In this document: positions 1 to 7,688 of the stretch, piece by piece
Numbering within the stretch: position 1 is the first letter of the stretch
Layout of the letters: every line of letters begins with the position of its first letter
From: Salinadaptatus halalkaliphilus
GTDB taxonomy: Archaea > Halobacteriota > Halobacteria > Halobacteriales > Natrialbaceae
DNA: 64,000 bases
Direction: 5' to 3'
Assembly: GCF_006543045.1 (NCBI RefSeq)
Contig: NZ_RBZW01000055.1
Span: 124,001-188,000, forward strand
Position numbers and translations under genes: made by a program
Notes under the pieces: generated by a model
What the model saw: only the letters and a program-made list of their open reading frames with translations
Databases searched by the model: none
What the model was told of the DNA's origin: nothing

Positions 1-628
1 CGAGCGATCCCGTTCGCTCGTCGCCCGTGTTCGTCAGGTAGCTGGTGACATCGAGTGTGGTGTCGTCGCCGGCTGTCGACGCGATGGTATACTCGATCGC
101 AGGGACGTTCGCAAGCGCCATCCCATGTTCACTACCGAACCGGTGGAACTCCAGACCGGTATCCGCGTAGGCTGGCGTCAACGAGTCCATGCCGGAGACG
201 CGATGTGACACCGACTCGGTCCGTCTGTCGTCGACGTAGACGAACGTCTCGATCTCGTGGGTCCCCTCGCGTGGGACCTCGAGCGCTGCGGGGACGACGT
301 CCTCGTGTTCGGCTTCGAGGCGGTCGATCTCGCGTTCGGTCGTCGACTCGACGAGGCCGGTCTCGGCGTTGGTCGCCCGGTGGACGATCGTCACGTTCTC
401 GACGGCGCCACCGTGGCTCTGGAGGTAGCTATCGACATCGAGCGTCGCCGTCTCGCCGGAGATTTCCTCGGCGGCGAACGTCACTTCGAGCAGCGATGCG
501 TGACCGTCGACGGCAGCGTCGGTCTCGGGTTCGCTTGGGTCTGCGATCGCACCGGAGAGGGCAAGCGTCGTGAGCGCAGCGAGGACGACCACGAGCGCGA
601 CGATCGCGAGCGCGTACTCGCGGTTCAT
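1..628 (-). CDS. Membrane-anchored surface protein, DUF7490-like (partial)
   Basis: The reading frame starts at the ATG at 628-626 and runs off the left edge of the window, so only about 209 residues are visible. Residues 1-30 form one hydrophobic segment (M-N-R-E-Y followed by an Ala/Val/Leu run), either a signal peptide or an N-terminal anchor. The rest is an acidic, beta-rich extracellular-type sequence with an N-V-T sequon and the phrase LTPAYADTGLEFHRFGS. It resembles haloarchaeal surface proteins carrying DUF7490 domains, which usually end in a PGF-CTERM anchor; that end lies outside the window. A TATA-like element at about 647-656 reads toward this gene and is spaced for a leaderless start. 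The family name is from memory and the function is unknown. Confidence 0.7.
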   Translation of the reverse strand, partial: MNREYALAIVALVVVLAALTTLALSGAIADPSEPETDAAVDGHASLLEVTFAAEEISGETATLDVDSYLQSHGGAVENVTIVHRATNAETGLVESTTEREIDRLEAEHEDVVPAALEVPREGTHEIETFVYVDDRRTESVSHRVSGMDSLTPAYADTGLEFHRFGSEHGMALANVPAIEYTIASTAGDDTTLDVTSYLTNTGDERTGSL

Positions 629-646
629 GTCCACCCCTCTCGAACA

Positions 647-657
647 GAAATATAAAT
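647..657 (-). promoter_or_regulatory. TATA element of the leftmost surface-protein gene
   Basis: On the minus strand the sequence reads GCATTTATATTT about 20-28 nt before the ATG at 628, the spacing expected for a leaderless haloarchaeal transcript. Because it overlaps an ATG at 656 on the plus strand, that ATG is an unlikely start for the divergent gene. Confidence 0.5.
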
Positions 658-745
658 GCTTTGTGTAGTTCGAGTTGAAAGAATCGGCCACGGCGATCCC
701 GCAGACGGCACAACGCAGACGTATCGGGCGTCCGTATCGACGGAC

Positions 746-1150
746 GTGTACGTCTTCGTCTACGGGACGTTGACCGATCCCGCACGGGTCGATCGCGTGC
801 TGACTGGTCACCGGTACGCACTCGAGGACGACGCGATACTCGAGGGGGTACACCGAGTCGAGGGGCAATACCCGACGCTCGCACCGGGCGGGAGCGTCGA
901 CGGACGACTCCTCGAGGTCGACTCGGCGGCGCTGGCGGCGCTCGACCGATACGAAGGCGTCGAAAACGGACTCTACGCGCGCGTCTCGATCCCGTTTCGA
1001 ACTGGCGGTGCGTCGGCTGCAACGTACGTCGGCGATCCGGCGCGACTCGGACTCGGCGAGCCCGACTGGTGGCCGGCTGGATCCTCGTTTCAGGATCGCG
1101 TTCGGACGCTGCTCGAGCGGGTCGATCCCGTGGTACAGCGTCGCGAATGA
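746..1150 (+). CDS. Gamma-glutamylcyclotransferase (AIG2-like) family protein
   Basis: The protein begins V-Y-V-F-V-Y-G-T-L, the beta1/loop motif of the gamma-glutamylcyclotransferase (AIG2/GGCT) fold, in which the YGTL segment lines the substrate pocket. The middle contains EGVHRVEGQYPTL, GRLLEVD and LDRYEGVE; the Glu of YEGVE is at the position of the family's catalytic acid. The family cleaves gamma-glutamyl amines, but the substrate cannot be read here. The length of 134 aa is normal. I chose the GTG at 746 because an in-frame ATG at 656 lies inside the promoter of the divergent gene and adds 30 residues not expected in the family. The next gene (ilvA) follows after 265 bp and appears independent. 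Confidence 0.75.
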   Translation: MYVFVYGTLTDPARVDRVLTGHRYALEDDAILEGVHRVEGQYPTLAPGGSVDGRLLEVDSAALAALDRYEGVENGLYARVSIPFRTGGASAATYVGDPARLGLGEPDWWPAGSSFQDRVRTLLERVDPVVQRRE

Positions 1151-1415
1151 CGATCGGCAGACACCCGTCTGACAGGGCACCTAACCCGACGCAGTCGTTC
1201 GGTTTCACTTTCACCCTGGAGGGATTGGTTTTATGTAATCGGCGCCCCCGTCTACACTCGCACGTCACACGCCGTGCATCCTGTATTCCCTGTCGTGTTG
1301 TCGCGGCCCCCGGCCCGACGACACATTCCTGTCCGACCGAAGACAGCGACGGCCCCACCGAGTCGCCGTCCGCCGTGGCGAATCTCACAAATAGGTCCAA
1401 CCGACAGTATAGAGT

Positions 1416-2627
1416 ATGCTCGATCACGACGACATTCTCGAGGCTCGCGAGCGGGTTCGAGCGACCTCGAGACAGACGCCGCTCGAACGGTCTCACACCT
1501 ATTCGGCGATGACGGGCGCCGACGTTCATCTCAAACTCGAGAACTTCCAACGGACGGGTGCGTTCAAGATTCGGGGCGCGACCAATCGGGTCGCAACGCT
1601 ATCGGCCGACCAGAAGGCGGCCGGCGTCGTCACCGCGAGCGCGGGCAATCACGCCCAAGGTGTCGCCCTCGCGGCTACGCGTGCGGGCGTGGACGCGAAG
1701 ATCGTTATGCCCGAATACGCTCCTATCGCGAAGGTCAAGGCGACGCGAAACTACGGGGCCGAGGTCGTTCTCGCGGGGACGGACTACAACGAGGCCGCCG
1801 AGCGCGCCCACGAGATCGAACGCACGGAGGGTCGAACCTACGTCCACGCCTTCGACGACGAGATGGTGATGGCGGGCCAGGGAACGATCGGCCTCGAGAT
1901 CGTCGAGGACTGTCCCGATCTCGACACCGTCGTTGTCCCTATCGGCGGCGGCGGACTGATCAGCGGTATCGCGACGGCGATCAAGGCCGAAACGCCCGAC
2001 GCTCGCGTCGTCGGTGTTCAGGCCGAGGGTGCCTCGAGCGCCGCGAAATCCCTCGAGAAAGGCGAGCGCGTCTCGCTGGAGGGCGTCGATACGATCGCCG
2101 ACGGGATCGCGACTCGCAGCGTCGGCGAGCAGACATTCCCCTACATTCAGGAGTACGTCGACGAGGTCGTCACCGTCTCCGATCCCGAGATCGCCGTCAC
2201 CATCGTCTACCTGCTCGAGCGCTCGAAGACGATGGTCGAGGGTGCGGGCGCGGTCCCGCTGGCTGCGACGCTGTTCGAGAAATTCGACTACGAGCCCGAC
2301 GAGACGATCGTCGCCGCTCTCTGTGGCGGCAATATCGACCTCAACACACTCACGAACGTCATCATCCGCGGCCTCGTCGAAACCGGCCGGTACCTGAAGA
2401 TCCGCACCGTCCTGAAAGATCGGCCCGGCGCACTCGAGGACCTCCTCGACATCTTCACCGCCCACCGGGCGAATATCTACGCGATCCACCACGACCGAAC
2501 CTCCCGGGACGTCGAGATGAGCGACACCGAAGTCGAGATCGACCTCGAGATGCGCGGCCCCGACCACGTCGAGGCGTTTCTGTCGGACCTGCGGGCAGCT
2601 GGGTATCCCGTCGACGTCCTCGCCTGA
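1416..2627 (+). CDS. ilvA: Threonine ammonia-lyase (threonine deaminase) with ACT domain
   Basis: A 403-aa PLP enzyme that converts threonine to 2-oxobutanoate and ammonia, the entry to isoleucine synthesis (serine is an alternative substrate). Residues 1-320 are the fold-type II PLP domain. The PLP lysine is in FQRTGAFKIRGA, ASAGNHAQG binds the substrate and phosphate, and the Gly-rich loop is PIGGGGLISG. Residues about 325-403 form an ACT domain (KIRTVLKDRPGALEDLLDIF), which is typical of the shorter archaeal/biodegradative form and suggests allosteric control. No ilvBNC neighbours are present. The TGA stop lies inside a palindromic repeat that also ends the convergent gene on the other strand. 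Confidence 0.93.
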   Translation: MLDHDDILEARERVRATSRQTPLERSHTYSAMTGADVHLKLENFQRTGAFKIRGATNRVATLSADQKAAGVVTASAGNHAQGVALAATRAGVDAKIVMPEYAPIAKVKATRNYGAEVVLAGTDYNEAAERAHEIERTEGRTYVHAFDDEMVMAGQGTIGLEIVEDCPDLDTVVVPIGGGGLISGIATAIKAETPDARVVGVQAEGASSAAKSLEKGERVSLEGVDTIADGIATRSVGEQTFPYIQEYVDEVVTVSDPEIAVTIVYLLERSKTMVEGAGAVPLAATLFEKFDYEPDETIVAALCGGNIDLNTLTNVIIRGLVETGRYLKIRTVLKDRPGALEDLLDIFTAHRANIYAIHHDRTSRDVEMSDTEVEIDLEMRGPDHVEAFLSDLRAAGYPVDVLA

Positions 2628-2709
2628 TACGGTTTACTGTCAGTCAGTTCAGGCGCACCCGCGACCCAGGGGCGGATGCGCCGGTACATCGGTACAGCAA
2701 TCCGTATCA
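2625..2709. repeat. Family-1 palindromic repeat, copy 1 (stop codons of both flanking genes)
   Basis: An 85-bp near-palindrome beginning TGATACGGTTTACTGT and ending ACAGCAATCCGTATCA, with an imperfect GC-rich inner stem (GGCGCACCCGC against GCGGATGCGCC). The first TGA is the stop of ilvA on the plus strand. The last TCA is the TGA stop of the lipoprotein gene on the minus strand. The two convergent genes therefore both terminate within the element. Confidence 0.9.
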
Positions 2710-3390
2710 GCGAAACGGGATTCGACTCCGCGTTTCGATGCGGAAAGCGATCCCGGGGCTGTAGCCCGTTCCCGGCAGACCATCGTCGTTCGCGGATTCG
2801 TCTCCAGACTCGTCGTCCGCGTTGCCCGCAGCCGCCTCGTCCGGACGCCGATAGGTCACGACGTGATCGTCACCCAGCCGTCCGCCGAGTTCGTAGGTCC
2901 CGTCGGAGTTTGATACATTCTCACCGCGGATTTCGTACTCAGCGGTCACCGTCTCGCCCGGATAGAACGTCATCACCAGCTCCTCGCCGTCGGCACCCAT
3001 CCCGCCAGGAGTGACGTCGATGTGGTCGCTGTCCTCGTAGGCGTCGGTCCACAGTCGGATCCACGATTCCCCGTAGTCGTCGGTTTCGCCGCGCAACTCG
3101 AGGACGCCGAAGGGTCGAATCCCCATGCTGACCAGCTCGAGGGTATCGTCGGAGTCGTTGGTCGCCGAGAGTTCGAACGCGGCCGGCGAATCGACGAGGA
3201 CATCCCGATCGAACGCGTCGATGTCGAACGAGAGCGGCCCGTCGAAGTCGGTCGGTACGTCGACGGAGACGATCGAAAACTCGGTGTCGCCCATACACCC
3301 CGCGAGGGTGGCGGTCGAACCGGCGACGGCTCCAAGCAGCGTTCGCCGTCGGAGCGTCGACCGTCGGTCCTCGCGAGCGTCGTCGGTCAT
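2707..3390 (-). CDS. Tat lipoprotein of an ABC exporter operon, function unknown
   Basis: A 227-aa protein. Its N-terminus has R-R-R-T-L-L-G followed by a short hydrophobic run and the lipobox T-L-A-G-C, as in haloarchaeal Tat-exported lipoproteins. The mature part looks like a beta-sandwich (FELSATNDSDDTLELVSMGI, GETVTAEYEI), similar to proteins that carry intracellular-protease-inhibitor-like or Ig-like folds; I do not recognise a named family. The start ATG overlaps the TGA of the upstream ATPase gene, so it is the third gene of a minus-strand operon with an ABC ATPase and permease. It is probably an extracytoplasmic accessory of that transporter. The stop codon comes from the adjacent palindromic repeat. 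Confidence 0.75.
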   Translation of the reverse strand: MTDDAREDRRSTLRRRTLLGAVAGSTATLAGCMGDTEFSIVSVDVPTDFDGPLSFDIDAFDRDVLVDSPAAFELSATNDSDDTLELVSMGIRPFGVLELRGETDDYGESWIRLWTDAYEDSDHIDVTPGGMGADGEELVMTFYPGETVTAEYEIRGENVSNSDGTYELGGRLGDDHVVTYRRPDEAAAGNADDESGDESANDDGLPGTGYSPGIAFRIETRSRIPFR

Positions 3391-4442
3391 CGGTGCTCAC
3401 CCCCGGCAGGCGATCCGCCGGTATGAGCGACGAAGATCGATTCGATCGACGGCTCCTCGACGGTCGTTCGTCGAATCGTCATGTCTGTGCGCTCGAGCGC
3501 CTCGACGACGGCCTCGCGCCGGTCGATCGACTCGAGGTGCGTAACGATCGTACCACCGGCCATCGTATCAGCCTCGGCTCCGGCGCCGGCCCCACCGGCC
3601 GCCGCGCCCGTCTCAGGGCCGCCACCGGTCGCACCGTCGCCGACCGTCGTTCCGTCGCTTGCCGACGACACCGAGATGTCGACGACGCCCTCGACGTTCC
3701 TTACCGCCCGTCGAGCCTGCTCGAGGTTGCCATCGACGGCGAGTTCGAACTCGGTCGTCACCGGTGCGCTCGCTCGCAGTTCTTCGAGGGTTCCCTCCGC
3801 GACGAGTCGGCCCTCGTGGAGGATACCGATCCGATCGCAGACGAGTTCGACCTGACCGAGGACGTGACTCGAAAAAAAGACCGTCGCGCCGCGGTCGTTC
3901 TCCGCGTGGGCCACGTCGCGGATCGTCCGGACGCCGTGGGGGTCGAGCCCGGAGAAGGGTTCGTCCAGGATCAGCAACTCCGGTTCGCCGACGAGTGCCA
4001 TCGCGAGCGCGAGACGCTGGCGCATCCCCCGCGAATAGCTGCCGGCGTCGTCGTCGACGGCGTCGGCCAGCCCGACCCGCTCGAGCAACGCCTCAGGGTC
4101 GTCGTCAGCGGCTTTCGTGTCGATGACCAGCCGCAGGTGATCGCGGCCGGTCCGATTCTCGTAGACGCTGAATCCGTCGGGGAGGATGCCGACACGCTGG
4201 TGGACATCGACGACGTCCTCGCGCGGGTCCATCCCGAGGATGCTGATCTCGCCCTCGGTCGGTCGCGCGTAGTCCATCAGCATGTTGATCGTCGTCGACT
4301 TGCCCGCGCCGTTTGGCCCCAGAAAGCCGTATATCTCCCCGGTATCGACGGTGAACGAGAGGTTCTCGACCGCCGCGTCGGACCCGTATCGCTTCGTCAG
4401 GCCATCGGTCCGGATGACGGATGCGTCGTCGTTCGAACTCAC
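3387..4442 (-). CDS. ABC transporter ATP-binding protein
   Basis: A 351-aa ATPase of the CcmA/Nod-type export family. Walker A is GPNGAGKST near residue 40, the signature motif is YSRGMRQRLALAMAL, and Walker B is LLILDEPFSGLD, followed by the switch H in FFSSH. After the ATPase core (about 1-225) comes a C-terminal regulatory region. It contains a Gly/Ala-rich low-complexity insert (about residues 265-300) and ends in THLESIDRREAVVEALE. The GTG start overlaps the stop of the permease gene by 4 nt and the stop overlaps the lipoprotein start by 4 nt, so the three genes are translationally coupled. The substrate is unknown. Confidence 0.92.
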   Translation of the reverse strand: MSSNDDASVIRTDGLTKRYGSDAAVENLSFTVDTGEIYGFLGPNGAGKSTTINMLMDYARPTEGEISILGMDPREDVVDVHQRVGILPDGFSVYENRTGRDHLRLVIDTKAADDDPEALLERVGLADAVDDDAGSYSRGMRQRLALAMALVGEPELLILDEPFSGLDPHGVRTIRDVAHAENDRGATVFFSSHVLGQVELVCDRIGILHEGRLVAEGTLEELRASAPVTTEFELAVDGNLEQARRAVRNVEGVVDISVSSASDGTTVGDGATGGGPETGAAAGGAGAGAEADTMAGGTIVTHLESIDRREAVVEALERTDMTIRRTTVEEPSIESIFVAHTGGSPAGGEHR

Positions 4443-5332
4443 GCGAGATCACCCCGATCGAACCGGTAGTAGGCGATCGAAAGCGGTACCAGCCCCCAGG
4501 CGGCCAGAATGACCAGCCCGCCGGCCTCGTGGAGGTACAGCGGGACGGCCCCCGGCTCGAACGTGTTGTCGACGACGAGGACGTTGGAACTGACGTTTGG
4601 CTCGAGATCGGAGATCACGCTGTTGTGAAAGCCAGCCGAGTTGCCCGCCTCGAGGAGCCAGTTCGTCACGGTGTTGTACGCCCTCGATGGGGCGAGCCGA
4701 TCGATCAGGAACAGTCGCCCGTCCGCCGGCGGATCGTAGAGGTTGACCGGCGTGCCGGTGAGTCGCGAGTACAGCATCGGTGCCAGCAGCTGCCAGAGGG
4801 TTTCGAACACCACGAGCAAGCCGACGAACAGCGTCGCCGCTGCCGTCGCCGCCCGGCCGGCGAGTGCCGAGACACTCACGACGATCGAGACGAGCACGGC
4901 GAGGTACGCGAAGGTGACGACCAGTACTGCAAGGTATCGAAGCGGCGAGAACAGCCCGAACCGGACGACGCCGACGACGGTGACGACCGCCAGCGCGATG
5001 CCGACCGGAATCGCGATGCCGACCGTCCGACCGACGAGTTTGCCGAGCAACACGTCTCTGCGGGTCAGTGGCAAGCCGAGTACGAACCGGAGGCTGCCGG
5101 AGGACCGATCACCGACGATAGCCCGATAGCCGAGCGCGATCGCCGCCAGCGGAAGCACAAACGCGGCGCTGTGCTGGACGAACCCGATCGTCATGTCGGG
5201 CCCGAGTTCGTTCCACGTTCGATAGGCCGGGCGATACGTCCACAACGGCAGTACGAGCGCGAGCAGCCAGACCCCTTTGGAGGATACCAGGGCCTTGCAC
5301 TCTTGACGTGCGAGCGGGAACCATCGCATCAC
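4439..5332 (-). CDS. ABC transporter permease (ABC-2 / NosY-type)
   Basis: A 297-aa integral membrane protein with about six hydrophobic helices. An extended extracellular loop between helices 1 and 2 carries a long segment rich in Asn, Asp and Pro. The N-terminal stretch ARQECKALVSSKGVWLLALVLPL and the motif GSLRFVLGLPLTRRDVLLGKLVG (the cytosolic coupling helix region) are typical of ABC-2 type permeases such as NosY. It is the first gene of the minus-strand operon with the ATPase and lipoprotein. An AT-rich region at 5345-5365 probably holds its promoter. Confidence 0.85.
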   Translation of the reverse strand: MMRWFPLARQECKALVSSKGVWLLALVLPLWTYRPAYRTWNELGPDMTIGFVQHSAAFVLPLAAIALGYRAIVGDRSSGSLRFVLGLPLTRRDVLLGKLVGRTVGIAIPVGIALAVVTVVGVVRFGLFSPLRYLAVLVVTFAYLAVLVSIVVSVSALAGRAATAAATLFVGLLVVFETLWQLLAPMLYSRLTGTPVNLYDPPADGRLFLIDRLAPSRAYNTVTNWLLEAGNSAGFHNSVISDLEPNVSSNVLVVDNTFEPGAVPLYLHEAGGLVILAAWGLVPLSIAYYRFDRGDLA

Positions 5333-5440
5333 CGAACGTGTGACACCAATTTAACATAAATTTGCTGGTATCCGTGGCCGCTTCGCTCCTCGAGACGAAA
5401 GCGACACAGCGGGGCCCTGTGTCGAACTGCTGTCGCCGGC

Positions 5441-5448
5441 ATTTAAGC
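5441..5448 (+). promoter_or_regulatory. TATA element of ridA
   Basis: ATTTAAGC lies about 27 nt upstream of the GTG start at 5472, the spacing expected for a leaderless haloarchaeal promoter. Confidence 0.5.
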
Positions 5449-5471
5449 CGATCGACCGAGAGAACAAGCAC

Positions 5472-5852
5472 GTGAAACGCATCATCGACACCGACGACGC
5501 CCCCGACGCGGTCGGGGCCTACAGCCAGGCGACGACCGACGGCTCGCTACTGTTTACCGCCGGCCAGATCGCGCTGACCCCCGACGGCGACTTACTCGCC
5601 GACGAACCGATCGAGACCCAGACCGAACGCGCACTCGACAACATCACGGCGATCCTCGAGGCCGAAGGCGCGACGCTCGAGGACGTCCTCAAAGTCACCG
5701 TCTACCTCGGCGATATCGAGGACTTCGACGCGATGAACGAGACCTACGCCGACTACTTCGAGGACGAGCCTCCAGCCCGAAGCGCCTTCGAGGTCGCGTC
5801 GCTGCCGGCCGGCGCGGCCGTCGAAATCGAGGCCGTCGCCTCCCTCGAGTAA
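5472..5852 (+). CDS. ridA: RidA family reactive intermediate/imine deaminase
   Basis: A 126-aa protein of the YjgF/YER057c/UK114 family, complete and of normal length. It has DDAPDAVGAYSQA at the N-terminus, LLFTAGQIAL, and the C-terminal signature PPARSAFEVASLPAGAAVEIEA. The Arg of ARSAF binds the substrate carboxylate in RidA enzymes. The family hydrolyses reactive enamine/imine intermediates (for example 2-aminoacrylate) released by PLP enzymes such as threonine dehydratase. The ilvA gene about 3 kb away would be a source of these intermediates, but the two genes are not in one operon. GTG start, consistent with the TATA element 27 nt upstream. Confidence 0.92.
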   Translation: MKRIIDTDDAPDAVGAYSQATTDGSLLFTAGQIALTPDGDLLADEPIETQTERALDNITAILEAEGATLEDVLKVTVYLGDIEDFDAMNETYADYFEDEPPARSAFEVASLPAGAAVEIEAVASLE

Positions 5853-5867
5853 ACCGACGCCGAGGGC

Positions 5868-6122
5868 ATGCATCCGCGAACCAAATCCGCGCTGCTGTGG
5901 GGCGCCGTCGGCGTCATGGCGTTTCTGGTGCTCATACAGGGGTACGCACTCGTATCCGGCCCCCTCGTCTCGATCACGCAGGGCGCAGCCGTCGCGCTCG
6001 TCGTCGGCCTCGCAACCGCGGGATCGGCGTACGTACTCGAGCACCGAATCGCGGCGTTGGCGGCCCGCCGCGTGGCGGACGAACCCGAATCACACGGCGG
6101 CGACGGTAAAAGTAAGAGTTAA
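5868..6122 (+). CDS. Small membrane protein, function unknown
   Basis: An 84-aa protein with two predicted transmembrane helices (about residues 9-30 and 36-56) and a charged C-terminal tail (RVADEPESHGGDGKSKS). It starts 15 nt after ridA on the same strand and is probably co-transcribed. I do not recognise a functional family. Small two-helix proteins of this kind are common next to housekeeping genes in haloarchaea. Confidence 0.7.
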   Translation: MHPRTKSALLWGAVGVMAFLVLIQGYALVSGPLVSITQGAAVALVVGLATAGSAYVLEHRIAALAARRVADEPESHGGDGKSKS

Positions 6123-6149
6123 ACGACGGACGTGGTTACGACTACGTGA

Positions 6150-6230
6150 GCCAGGATGGCCGAACGGTAAGGCGCACGCCTGGAAAGCGTGTTCCCTTTG
6201 GGATTCAGGGTTCAAATCCCTGTCCTGGCG
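6150..6230 (+). tRNA. tRNA-Ser (GGA)
   Basis: An 81-nt class II tRNA. The acceptor stem pairs GCCAGGA with TCCTGGC and leaves G as the discriminator. The anticodon stem pairs CACGC with GCGTG around the loop CTGGAAA, giving anticodon GGA at 6182-6184. A long variable arm (about 6190-6206) is typical of tRNA-Ser. The T arm contains GGGTTCAAATCCC. CCA is not encoded. A T6 run follows immediately. The 3' end is partly duplicated at 7615-7640, beyond the tnpB gene. Confidence 0.95.
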
Positions 6231-6235
6231 CTTTT
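6210..6235 (+). repeat. tRNA-Ser 3' end, left copy of an att-like repeat
   Basis: The last 21 nt of the tRNA plus the start of its T-run match 7615-7640 at 21 of 26 positions in the same orientation. The two copies bracket the tnpB gene as attL/attR sites would. Confidence 0.45.
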
Positions 6236-6237
6236 TT
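6232..6237 (+). terminator. Oligo-T terminator of tRNA-Ser
   Basis: Six consecutive T residues start two bases after the mature tRNA 3' end, the usual archaeal intrinsic termination signal. Confidence 0.6.
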
Positions 6238-6310
6238 GAGGCTTTATCCAATATATGGTGGGCTACGCACAAATATCTGGTAGCTCGTGAAGTTTTCGTC
6301 AGGTGCTCGA

Positions 6311-6319
6311 GTTTATATA
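6311..6319 (+). promoter_or_regulatory. TATA element of tnpB
   Basis: GTTTATATA lies about 28 nt upstream of the GTG start at 6344. An ATG inside the following bases (6322) is out of frame with the nuclease. Confidence 0.5.
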
Positions 6320-6343
6320 CTATGGCGAGGCCAGTAGTCGTCA

Positions 6344-7567
6344 GTGGCCACCGACTACCTCCGCCGAACGGCGATCACCCGGCTATCCCTTGGCGACGAT
6401 CAGCAGACGTTACTCGACCGAACGATCGCCGAGTGGAAGCAGGCCTGTAATACCGCCAGTCGAATCGGGCGGGCTACAGGCGAGACGCAGACCGCAGCTT
6501 TACAACAGCTCGCGTACGACGATATCCGCGAACAGACGTCACTCGGAAGTCAACACACGATTCTCGCGGTTCGTCAGGCGGCGGCCGCTCTCGACGGAAT
6601 CGAAGCCCTCGATTCAACCGACGCCGAATACACGACCTCTCGTCCGTCTTTTACCAGTGACACCATCACCTACGATCCGAGGTCGATGACGCTGTTCGAC
6701 GACGATACCGTGTCGTTGGCCACGGTCGACGAACGAATCCGGTGTGAGTTGGTCCTGCCAGACGACGATGGGGGCCACCAATACCGATATCTCGACGCTG
6801 CGAGCTGGGAGGTCACTGAATCGACGCTCTCGAAACGGGATGGAGAGTACTACCTCCATATCGGGTTTCGGAAACCAACACCGGCGTCAGAAACCGAAAC
6901 CGAGGCCGATACTGCGGACAGGACAGTTCTCGGTGTCGACCTCGGTATCGTCAACATCGCGACGACGAGTACGGCGTACTTCGCCTCTGGACGGGAACTC
7001 CGGCACCGACACCGTGAATTCGAACGTGTGCGAAACAGCCTCTATCAGAGAGGTACCCAATCGGCATACCGAACGATACGTCGAATGAGCGGTCGCGAGT
7101 CACGATACGTTCGAGACGTTATGCATCAGGTTGCGAACGACATCCTCGAGGAAGCCACGGTCCACGGGTGTACACATATCGTCTTCGAGGATCTAAAGCA
7201 TATTCGAGAGAACGCACCGCCGGGGAAACAATTTCATCAGTGGGCACACCGGCAACTCGTCGAGTTGGTCGAATACAAGGCGAGAGCCATCGGCATCGAT
7301 GTCGAATTCGTTTCGCCAGCAAACACCAGTCGGCGATGTCCGGACTGTGGCTACACGAGTGACAGGAATCGAACGTCACAGTCTCAGTTCGAATGCAAAC
7401 GGTGTGGAACGACTGCTAATGCGGATTACGTCGGCGCAAAAAACGTCGGCATGCGGTTCGTCCGGCACGGCCGACAGTCGTCGGGTCGGACGGGCGACGG
7501 TCAACTCGCCCTGAAGTCAGGAACGGTGACACCGAACGGAACAGTTAGGCCGTACGCTACCGGATAG
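6344..7567 (+). CDS. tnpB: TnpB-family RNA-guided endonuclease (IS200/IS605, IS1341-type)
   Basis: A 407-aa protein starting at GTG. The RuvC residues are all present: D199 in VLGVDLGIVNIA, E282 in IVFEDLKHI and D361 in NADYVGAKNVG. A zinc ribbon is formed by C332/C335 and C351/C354. TnpB proteins are nucleases guided by an omegaRNA that overlaps the 3' end of the gene and the right end of the element. No TnpA transposase gene is adjacent, so this is an IS1341-type lone copy. In the +1 frame the DNA just after the stop still reads E-F-T-D-K, which resembles the tail of relatives, so the C-terminus may have been shortened by a small indel. The gene sits between tRNA-Ser and a partial copy of its 3' end. 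Confidence 0.9.
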   Translation: MATDYLRRTAITRLSLGDDQQTLLDRTIAEWKQACNTASRIGRATGETQTAALQQLAYDDIREQTSLGSQHTILAVRQAAAALDGIEALDSTDAEYTTSRPSFTSDTITYDPRSMTLFDDDTVSLATVDERIRCELVLPDDDGGHQYRYLDAASWEVTESTLSKRDGEYYLHIGFRKPTPASETETEADTADRTVLGVDLGIVNIATTSTAYFASGRELRHRHREFERVRNSLYQRGTQSAYRTIRRMSGRESRYVRDVMHQVANDILEEATVHGCTHIVFEDLKHIRENAPPGKQFHQWAHRQLVELVEYKARAIGIDVEFVSPANTSRRCPDCGYTSDRNRTSQSQFECKRCGTTANADYVGAKNVGMRFVRHGRQSSGRTGDGQLALKSGTVTPNGTVRPYATG

Positions 7568-7640
7568 CGTCGGAGGGAGAGTTCACTGACAAGTCCAGGT
7601 ATCGAACCGGGACAGTTGATATCCCAGTTCTGGCGCTTTG
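7568..7640 (+). other. Right end of the tnpB element: possible omegaRNA scaffold and tRNA-like repeat
   Basis: The non-coding stretch after tnpB carries a short hairpin (GGGA with TCCC around CAGTTGATA). It ends with 7615-7640, an imperfect copy of the tRNA-Ser 3' end. In related elements this position encodes the guide-RNA scaffold; here that role is inferred from position only. Confidence 0.35.
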
Positions 7641-7688
7641 CTGAAGCGAACGGATAGCCGTATCACTGCCGAGCGCATTCAGATACGT

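Noticed and set aside
656-745. An N-terminal extension of the gamma-glutamylcyclotransferase-like gene
   Set aside because: The ATG lies in the TATA element of the divergent gene, and the 30 extra residues do not match the family.
1274-2764. A 496-codon frame overlapping ilvA
   Set aside because: Out of frame with ilvA; the sequence is almost only Arg, Gly and Asp from GC-rich codons.
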